Assembly (NCBI GenBank): GCA_900540375.1
Contig: UQFS01000040.1
Location: 1 to 29,039 of the forward strand
Direction: 5' to 3'
Length of the DNA stretch: 29,039 nt
Source: an uncultured Prevotella sp.
GTDB lineage: Bacteria > Bacteroidota > Bacteroidia > Bacteroidales > Bacteroidaceae
Shown here: positions 23,451 through 29,039 of the stretch, in pieces
How the letters are laid out: each line of letters opens with the position of its first letter
Numbering within the stretch: position 1 is the stretch's first letter
Program-made: the position numbers and the translations under genes
The notes under the pieces: generated by a model
Told to the model about the DNA's origin: nothing
The model's database searches: none
Seen by the model: only the letters and a program-made list of their open reading frames with translations

Positions 23451-24770
23451 TTAAGAATTAACCAGTGCTACAAGCGCGTCAATCTCTCCCTTGCTTCTCT
23501 GCTCGGTGACAGCCAGCATGAGGGTGTGGCCATCGATCTTAACGCCTCCGAGGAATCCAGCCTCCAGCCATTTGGCCTGCAGAGCGTCGAGGTCACCGTC
23601 GTATGTGACACAGAATTCATTGAGATATTCCTTGCCCTTGAACGTATCGGTGAAATGTCCGGTTTCCAAAAGTCTATCGTGAAGGTAGTGAGCTCCGTCA
23701 CAGCCCGTTTGTGCGGCCTCTCTGAGCCCCTGCTTACCCATGAGCGCCATGTAGATGGTCACCCAAAGTGCCATCAGGCTCTCATTGGAGCAAATGTTGG
23801 AGGTGGCTCTCTGCCGGCGGATATGCTGTTCGCGGGCCTGCAGCGTGAGCACAAAGACACGCTGCCCGTTGCCGTCGACTGTCTGACCGACGATTCTTCC
23901 CGGCATCTTGCGCATATATTTTTCAGTGGTACACATGTATCCGAGGTAAGGTCCGCCCCAGGCCATGGGCACCCCTAAGCTTTGGGCCTCACCGACAGCG
24001 ATGTCGGCTCCCCATTCTCCGGGAGTTTTCAGCAGAGCCAAGTCGGCAGCAATGCTGTTGATGATCAGCAGTGCTTTGCTGGCGTGGCAAGTGTCAGCCA
24101 CACCGCTCAGATCTTCGACGACACCATAGTAGTTGGGTTGCTGCACGATCACGCCGGCCACACCGCCCTGATTGAGTGCATCCTCCGTCTGACTGAAATC
24201 GGTGACACCCTCGTTTTGTGGGATTTCTTTCACGACCATGCCATGGAAACGGGCATAGGTGTCAAGCACTTTTCTCACTTTCGGGTCGATGGTTGCCGAC
24301 ACCAGAATGGTCTCGGCATGGTGGCCGATAGCACAGGCCATCATCGCTGCCTCTGCCGTGGCTGTGGCACCGTCGTACATCGACGCATTGCTCACCTCCA
24401 TGCCAGTCAGCCGTGTCATCATCGTCTGGTATTCAAAGATATAGTGTAGGGTGCCTTGCGAGATCTCGGCCTGGTATGGCGTGTAGCTCGTCAGATACTC
24501 AGAGCGCTCTACGATCTGCGGGATAACGGAGGGAATATAATGGTCATAGACACCGGCACCGGCGAAACACGTCAGCTCACGGTTGTGCTTGGCAAGCTGG
24601 CCGAAGTATCTGCGCACTTCCACCTCGCTCATAGCTTTCGGTATGTCGTAGTCGCCTTTGAGCCGGACGGATTCAGGTACATCCGCATAGAGGTTGTCGA
24701 TGGAACTGACCCCTATGACCTGCAACATTTCTTGGATGTCCTCAGGCGTTTGAGGGAAATATTTAAACAT
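23451..24770 (-). CDS. gcvPA: Glycine dehydrogenase (decarboxylating) subunit 1
   Basis: The 439-residue protein is the N-terminal, PLP-free half of the split P protein and forms the heterotetramer with GcvPB. Diagnostic segments are FLGAGVYDHYIP-like CFAGAGVYDHYIPSVI (68-83), YTPYQAEISQGTLHYIFEYQT (95-115), ASMYDGATATAEA, GEAQSLGVPMAWGGPYLG and REQHIRRQRATSNICSNE. It lies 122 bases after gcvH, with an inverted-repeat element in the gap, and 11 bases before gcvPB. Confidence 0.96.
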   Translation of the reverse strand: MFKYFPQTPEDIQEMLQVIGVSSIDNLYADVPESVRLKGDYDIPKAMSEVEVRRYFGQLAKHNRELTCFAGAGVYDHYIPSVIPQIVERSEYLTSYTPYQAEISQGTLHYIFEYQTMMTRLTGMEVSNASMYDGATATAEAAMMACAIGHHAETILVSATIDPKVRKVLDTYARFHGMVVKEIPQNEGVTDFSQTEDALNQGGVAGVIVQQPNYYGVVEDLSGVADTCHASKALLIINSIAADLALLKTPGEWGADIAVGEAQSLGVPMAWGGPYLGYMCTTEKYMRKMPGRIVGQTVDGNGQRVFVLTLQAREQHIRRQRATSNICSNESLMALWVTIYMALMGKQGLREAAQTGCDGAHYLHDRLLETGHFTDTFKGKEYLNEFCVTYDGDLDALQAKWLEAGFLGGVKIDGHTLMLAVTEQRSKGEIDALVALVNS

Positions 24771-24788
24771 AGCATAGATTTACCGAAG

Positions 24789-24887
24789 TATCGGAAATAG
24801 AAAGCCCTGCCCGTTATGACTCATCTTGCCATCATACTTGAAGGATGAGACGATAATTATAGCGGATTGTCATTCTATTTCCGAATA
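24789..24887. mobile_element. Possible MITE-like element, or structured RNA, inside the gcv operon
   Basis: The 99-base segment has near-perfect terminal inverted repeats: TATCGGAAATAGAA at 24789-24802 and TTCTATTTCCGAATA at 24873-24887, with 12 consecutive matching bases and one extra base. It is directly flanked by the 5-base direct repeat CGAAG (24784-24788 and 24888-24892). A second inverted repeat, CTCATC/GATGAG (24820-24825, 24844-24849), lies inside. It has no coding capacity. Confidence 0.4.
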
Positions 24888-24892
24888 CGAAG

Positions 24893-25252
24893 TTATTGGT
24901 TATTCTTGTTGTAGTCTTCTTCTGTCATGAGTTTTTGAAGCTCATCAGTGTCAGCGATGCTCACCTTGATGATCCAATTGTCGTTGGCATCCTGGTTGAT
25001 GAGCTCGGGATGATCCTCCAGTGCCTCGTTGACCTCAACGACTGTGCCGCTGACAGGGGCAATCAAGTCGCTTGCTGCCTTGACGCTTTCCACGGCGCCA
25101 AAGACTTCACCAGCAGTGATCTCGTCGTCTACTTCCGGCATGTCGACATAGACTATATTTCCCAGTTGCTTCTGAGCGTAATCGGTGATGCCGATATAAC
25201 CGAACTCTCCTTCTACTCTTACATATTCGTGTGATTCACTGAAATAAGTCAT
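24893..25252 (-). CDS. gcvH: Glycine cleavage system H protein
   Basis: This 119-residue lipoyl carrier shuttles the aminomethyl group between the P and T proteins. The lipoylated lysine is K58 in GAVESVKAASDLIAPVSG. The N-terminal FSESHEYVRVEGEFGYIGITDYAQKQLG and the C-terminal WIIKV and MTEEDY are typical. It is the second gene of the operon, 32 bases after gcvT. Length is slightly short of the usual ~126 but all parts are present. Confidence 0.97.
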   Translation of the reverse strand: MTYFSESHEYVRVEGEFGYIGITDYAQKQLGNIVYVDMPEVDDEITAGEVFGAVESVKAASDLIAPVSGTVVEVNEALEDHPELINQDANDNWIIKVSIADTDELQKLMTEEDYNKNNQ

Positions 25253-25284
25253 AATAGGTGTGAAATTAATGGTTAATGAGTATG

Positions 25285-26379
25285 TTATTTGTGATAATGC
25301 TTATCATAGAATTTCTTCTTGACTATAGTCCCTGGGAAGGTCTTGCGCCGGATCAGAATCTCCACGCGGTCGCCCAACTTGAGTGAGGAGTCAACCAAGG
25401 CCACGGCGCAACTTTTGTCCACAGAGATGAGACGATAGCCGGTGGTGACCAAACCGACGAGCTTGCCGTCCTTGAGCACTGTATAGCCATGACGTGGCAC
25501 CGCTTTGTCGTCGAGCTCTATGCCGCGCAGCCGTTGTGCTACACCATTAGTCTTTTGCTCTACAAGTGCCTCTCTGCCGATGAATTCGGGCTTGTCCAAT
25601 TTGCAAAACATGCTCAGCCCAGCCATAACCGGTGATATGTCCTTTGACAGCTCGTCGCCATAGAGGGGCAGTCCTACCTCGAAGCGCAGCGTGTCGCGAC
25701 AACCCAATCCGCACGGTACGCAACGGTGGCTTGCCATCAGCAGGTCCCATTGTTTGACGATGAAGCCTGTGGATCCGTAGATCTCAAAACCGTCCTCGCC
25801 CGTGTATCCGGTGCGGCTGACGATCACTTCCTCGCCATCGATTTCCAGTGTCTTGCAGGTGTAGAAGACAAGCTCGCTGCAAGGTATCTTCAGCACTTCT
25901 TCCATGACATTTGGCGACTCAGGTCCTTGCACGGCGAGCTGACCATAATAGTCAGACTTGTTGTCGAGTGTGACTTCAAATCCATGGGCTTGCTCCCGCA
26001 TCCATGCGTCATCTTTGTCGATGTTGGCAGCATTAACAACGATGAAGAAATGGTTGGGTGCCATTTTATAGACAAGCAGGTCGTCAACGGTACCTCCATT
26101 AGGGTAGAGCATCATACCATAGTAGATCTTGTGGATAGGGGCATCAGTGATTTCGTTGGTGAAAATGTGGTTGACATACTTTTCAGCGTCAGGACCCGTC
26201 ACGACAATCTCGCCCATGTGGGAGACATCAAAAACACCGCAATGCAGCCGCACAGCATTGTGCTCATCTATAATAGATGCGTACTGGATGGGCATATCGA
26301 AGCCCCCAAATGGCTGAATGAGCGCTCCTGCCTGGCAGTGCCGCTCGTAGAGACATGTTCTCTTATTATTCATAGACAT
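25285..26379 (-). CDS. gcvT: Aminomethyltransferase (glycine cleavage T protein)
   Basis: GcvT releases ammonia from the aminomethyl-lipoyl group and makes 5,10-methylene-tetrahydrofolate. The 364-residue protein has FGGFDMPIQY (24-33), GVFDVSHMGEI, TGYTGEDGFEIY, CGLGCRDTLRFEVGLPLYG (with the catalytic aspartate near the first RD) and the C-terminal GYRLISVDKSCAVALVD. The start is ATG 26379; ATG 26373 is an alternative two codons on. It leads the operon and its promoter is just upstream; there is no glycine riboswitch-like element there. Confidence 0.97.
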   Translation of the reverse strand: MSMNNKRTCLYERHCQAGALIQPFGGFDMPIQYASIIDEHNAVRLHCGVFDVSHMGEIVVTGPDAEKYVNHIFTNEITDAPIHKIYYGMMLYPNGGTVDDLLVYKMAPNHFFIVVNAANIDKDDAWMREQAHGFEVTLDNKSDYYGQLAVQGPESPNVMEEVLKIPCSELVFYTCKTLEIDGEEVIVSRTGYTGEDGFEIYGSTGFIVKQWDLLMASHRCVPCGLGCRDTLRFEVGLPLYGDELSKDISPVMAGLSMFCKLDKPEFIGREALVEQKTNGVAQRLRGIELDDKAVPRHGYTVLKDGKLVGLVTTGYRLISVDKSCAVALVDSSLKLGDRVEILIRRKTFPGTIVKKKFYDKHYHK

Positions 26380-26403
26380 TTATGTAACAAGGTATATATA
26401 TTG

Positions 26404-26434
26404 CAAAAATAAAGGTTTAAACAATACACTGCAA
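26404..26434 (-). promoter_or_regulatory. Promoter of the gcv operon
   Basis: On the minus strand TTG (26434-26432) and TATTTTTG (26411-26404) are 20 bases apart, 24 bases before the gcvT ATG. The leader is short and leaves no room for a riboswitch. Confidence 0.75.
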
Positions 26435-26527
26435 GGAAATGGCTACTAAAGTAAGTTAAAATCGAAATAATAGTTATCATGGTAGATTTACGGCTATAAG
26501 ATGTGGCAAGGTAAGGTAGAAAATAAA

Positions 26528-26565
26528 AACGGATTGCAAAGAATATGGCTTCTTTACAATCCGTT
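26528..26565 (-). terminator. Terminator of the malic enzyme gene
   Basis: AACGGATTG and AAAGAA (26528-26543) pair with TTCTTT and CAATCCGTT (26550-26565) across one mismatch; the loop is TATGGC. On the minus strand a T-rich run follows. It lies 27 bases past the stop of the malic enzyme gene. Confidence 0.85.
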
Positions 26566-26592
26566 GTGTATGTTTTCAGGAGGGAAGTAGGG

Positions 26593-28884
26593 TTACCTCT
26601 TCTCTTTCTTGACTTTATCGACATAGGCGTCGATGACAGCCACTGCAGTAACGTTGACGACATCGCGGACGTTGGCCTCGAAATCGGTGAAGTGAATAGG
26701 CTTGTTCAGGCCCATTTGGATGGGGCCGATGATCTCCACGTCGGGATCCAACGACTGCATCAGCTTGTAGCTGCTGTTGGCGGAACTCATGTTGGGGAAT
26801 ACCAGTGTGTTGACATTCTTGCCCTTGAGGCGGGTAAAGGGATACTTGGCATCGCGGAGTTCTTTGTCAAGCGCGAAGTTGACTTGCATTTCACCGTCGA
26901 TGTCGAGGTCGGGATAGTCGTGCTGCATCATCTCCACAGTCTGATGCACTTTCTGCGGAGATCCGATCTCGTCAGTACCGAAGTTGGAGTAGCTGATCAT
27001 AGCTATCACGGGCTCGTCGTTGAAGAATCGGACCGTATGGGCCGAGAGGCGGGCTACGTCATAGAGCACATTTTGGTCAGGATGACGGTTGATGAGCGTG
27101 TCAGCAAGGTAGTAAACTCCCTTCTTGGTGTTGAGAATGTGCATTGTGGCGAAGGTGTTGTAGTCTTTGCGCACACCGACCACTTCCTTGGCCACCTTGA
27201 TGGTGTTGCTGTATTTAGTATAGAGACCGGTGATGAAAGCATCGGCGTCGCCCTGCTCAACCATGGACATGCCGAAATAGTTGCGCTCATACATCTTGTC
27301 GTAGGCCTCCTCAAAGGTGTAGCCTTGTCTCGCGCGCTTCTCAGCGAGGTGCTTGGCATAGGTAGCGCGGCGCCCCTGTTCTTTATCGGCGCGCATGTCA
27401 ATGAGCTCCACACCCGAGAGGTCGAGTTTCAGGCGGTTGGCGATACGGGTCAAGCGGTCGGGATTACCAAGAAGGATAGGATGGCAAATGCCTTCCTGCT
27501 GGGCTTGTACGGCGGCCTTCATCATCGTCGGATGACCACCTTCGGCAAAGACCACACGCTGTGGGTGCAGTGCTGCTGTGGCGTGCAGAGTACGTGTGAG
27601 CTTGGTCTCCTGTCCCAACAGCTGACGCAGATGATCCTTGTAGGCTGCCCAGTCCTTGATAGGCGTGCGAGCTACACCACTCTCTACTGCAGCCTTTGCC
27701 ACAGCAGCGCTGACCTCTGTGATCAGACGAGGATCCACTGGTTTCGGTATGAAATACTTAGGACCGAACGTCAGGTCATTGACATGGTAGACTTCGTTGA
27801 CTATGTCGGGGATTGGCTGTTTGGCCAAGTCGGCAATGGCATTGACAGCCGCCATCTTCATATCTTCGTTGATAGCCTTGGCGTGGACGTCAAGAGCGCC
27901 GCGGAAGATATAGGGGAAACCGATGACATTGTTGATCTGGTTGGGATAGTCAGAACGACCGGTGGACATCAATACGTCGGGCCGGCTGGCCATAGCATCC
28001 TCGTAGCTGATCTCTGGTACAGGGTTAGCTAGAGCAAATACGATAGGCTTCTCGGCCATCGAACGGATCATGTCCTGAGTCAGGATGTTACCCTTGGATA
28101 GTCCGACGAAAACGTCAGCACCCTTGATAGCCTCCTCAAGATTGTGGACATCGCGGCGGTCAGTGGCGAAGAGCTTTTTCTGTGGTGTAAGATTAGGACG
28201 GTCTGAAGTGATGACCCCCTTGGAATCGAGCATGACGATATTTTCTTTTTTCACGCCCAATGCCACATAGAGCTTCGTGCAGCTGATAGCTGCTGCACCG
28301 GCTCCGTTGACTACGAGCTGAACCTTGCTGATGTCCTTGCCAGCCACTTCCAACGCATTTTTCAGTCCGGCAGCGGAGATGATGGCTGTGCCATGCTGGT
28401 CATCATGCATCACGGGGATGTCGAGATTCTTCTTCAGGCGTTCCTCAATATAGAAGCACTCAGGCGCCTTGATATCCTCTAGGTTGATACCGCCGAAGGT
28501 AGGAGCGATACGCTCTACGGTCTCGCAGAATTTCTCGGGATCTTTCTCATTGAGCTCGATGTCGAACACATCAATGCCTCCGTAGATTTTGAAGAGCAAT
28601 CCCTTGCCCTCCATCACCGGCTTGCCGCTCATAGCTCCTATGTCTCCTAATCCAAGTACGGCAGTGCCGTTGGAGATGACGGCTACAAGATTGCCTTTGT
28701 CGGTATATTTGTAGACATTATCAGGATTTTTCTGTATCTGAAGGCACGGATAAGCAACTCCGGGTGAATAGGCCAAGCTCAAATCGGTTTGCGTGCGATA
28801 AGGCTTCGTCGGCTTCACTTCTATTTTGCCCGGTCGTCCATTGGCATGGTAGGCGAGGGCAGCTTCCTCTGTAATCTTAACCAT
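26593..28884 (-). CDS. maeB: NADP-dependent malic enzyme with C-terminal phosphotransacetylase-like domain
   Basis: The enzyme oxidatively decarboxylates malate to pyruvate with NADP. In the 763-residue protein residues 1-430 are the malic enzyme: YSPGVA (Y39), MEGKG (K94), NLEDI (E136, D137), HDDQHGTA (160-167; D161 and D162 bind metal) and nucleotide-binding VNGAGAAA (192-199). Residues from about 435 form a phosphotransacetylase-like domain (RVVFAEGGHPTMMKA, then YFGMSMVEQGDADAF and NVNTLVFPNMSSANSSYKL). In MaeB proteins this domain is regulatory (acetyl-CoA) and has no transacetylase activity of its own. It has its own promoter and terminator. Confidence 0.95.
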   Translation of the reverse strand: MVKITEEAALAYHANGRPGKIEVKPTKPYRTQTDLSLAYSPGVAYPCLQIQKNPDNVYKYTDKGNLVAVISNGTAVLGLGDIGAMSGKPVMEGKGLLFKIYGGIDVFDIELNEKDPEKFCETVERIAPTFGGINLEDIKAPECFYIEERLKKNLDIPVMHDDQHGTAIISAAGLKNALEVAGKDISKVQLVVNGAGAAAISCTKLYVALGVKKENIVMLDSKGVITSDRPNLTPQKKLFATDRRDVHNLEEAIKGADVFVGLSKGNILTQDMIRSMAEKPIVFALANPVPEISYEDAMASRPDVLMSTGRSDYPNQINNVIGFPYIFRGALDVHAKAINEDMKMAAVNAIADLAKQPIPDIVNEVYHVNDLTFGPKYFIPKPVDPRLITEVSAAVAKAAVESGVARTPIKDWAAYKDHLRQLLGQETKLTRTLHATAALHPQRVVFAEGGHPTMMKAAVQAQQEGICHPILLGNPDRLTRIANRLKLDLSGVELIDMRADKEQGRRATYAKHLAEKRARQGYTFEEAYDKMYERNYFGMSMVEQGDADAFITGLYTKYSNTIKVAKEVVGVRKDYNTFATMHILNTKKGVYYLADTLINRHPDQNVLYDVARLSAHTVRFFNDEPVIAMISYSNFGTDEIGSPQKVHQTVEMMQHDYPDLDIDGEMQVNFALDKELRDAKYPFTRLKGKNVNTLVFPNMSSANSSYKLMQSLDPDVEIIGPIQMGLNKPIHFTDFEANVRDVVNVTAVAVIDAYVDKVKKEKR

Positions 28885-28936
28885 AAAAATGTTATATTTT
28901 AGATTTAAAAACTTTCTATCTCTTTCTATTTTAGTG

Positions 28937-28944
28937 CAAAGATA
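28937..28944 (-). promoter_or_regulatory. -7 box of the malic enzyme gene
   Basis: TATCTTTG on the minus strand, 52 bases before the ATG. A TTTG lies 17 bases upstream (28965-28962), slightly close for a -33 box. No gene is visible in the last 155 bases of the window. Confidence 0.7.
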
Positions 28945-29039
28945 ATAAAAACTGTTGAATCCAAAGAAGTTTTTCTTTTTTTTGTATCTTTCCTCTATAA
29001 AACCGAATAGATTTCCGTGCAGGAGTAACTAAAAACAAG

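Noticed and set aside
26380..26592. Possible glycine riboswitch in front of gcvT
   Set aside because: The promoter lies only about 25 bases before gcvT; the rest of the gap is the malic enzyme terminator and AT-rich DNA. There is no room for the two-aptamer fold.
26545..28032. 495-codon open frame on the plus strand
   Set aside because: Antisense to the malic enzyme gene, with no recognisable domain and no promoter.
1..29039. CRISPR arrays, prophage, integrase, tRNA or rRNA genes
   Set aside because: No regularly spaced direct repeats with unique spacers, no phage or recombinase proteins, and no cloverleaf-like segment was recognised by eye.

Overview
The window reads as a chromosomal segment of a Bacteroidales bacterium, most likely Prevotella-like (Prevotellaceae). 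The reasons are the repeated Bacteroidetes-type promoter, with a -7 box of form TAnnTTTG and often TTTG or TTGC about 19-20 bases upstream, the near absence of Shine-Dalgarno sites, and the gene families: AzgA-type purine permease, AspT-like carrier, Dcu C4-dicarboxylate carrier, fused malic enzyme, flavodoxin with a DUF2023 partner, and starch-binding CBM20 modules of the Bacteroidetes 4-alpha-glucanotransferase type. No species is assigned. I see no phage, IS transposase, CRISPR, rRNA or tRNA; this is mostly core housekeeping DNA with small intergenic curiosities.

Layout. Bases 1-4075: minus-strand operon glnS - TPR protein - DedA protein, ending in a perfect bidirectional hairpin. Bases 4076-4393: an intergenic region with a strong orphan plus-strand promoter followed by a hairpin, a candidate small RNA. 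Bases 4394-5437: mltG (minus). Bases 5591-6983: a two-module CBM20 protein lacking the GH77 catalytic domain it resembles, overlapping a HAD phosphatase. Bases 7242-8235: flavodoxin and DUF2023, translationally coupled, with promoter and terminator. Bases 8296-12209: AspT-like transporter, SpoU RNA methyltransferase and purine permease. Bases 12266-13844: shared terminator and a Dcu-type transporter (minus). Bases 13979-16805: metallophosphoesterase, iron alcohol dehydrogenase, DUF4186. Bases 16872-17572: HAD hydrolase (minus). Bases 17667-20138: esterase, AlkD-like repair protein, nitroreductase, PspC-domain protein. Bases 20171-26411: the glycine cleavage cluster on the minus strand, gcvT-gcvH-gcvPA-gcvPB-lpd, with a split P protein. 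Bases 26528-28944: malic enzyme/phosphotransacetylase fusion (minus).

How the genes fit together. The carbon side (malic enzyme, Dcu exchanger, AspT-like carrier, alcohol dehydrogenase, flavodoxin) fits an anaerobe that runs C4-dicarboxylate metabolism and disposes of reductant. The glycine cleavage cluster encodes all four components of the system (T, H, P and L). Purine uptake and RNA methylation share a transcription unit with the carrier without an evident functional link.

Most worth a second look: the orphan promoter-hairpin unit at 4136-4257; the CBM20 protein without a catalytic domain; a 99-bp inverted-repeat element with flanking 5-bp direct repeats inside the gcv operon; an antisense promoter at the 3' end of the HAD gene; and short tandem repeats beginning at the stop codons of two genes. 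I did not find an obvious new multi-gene system.
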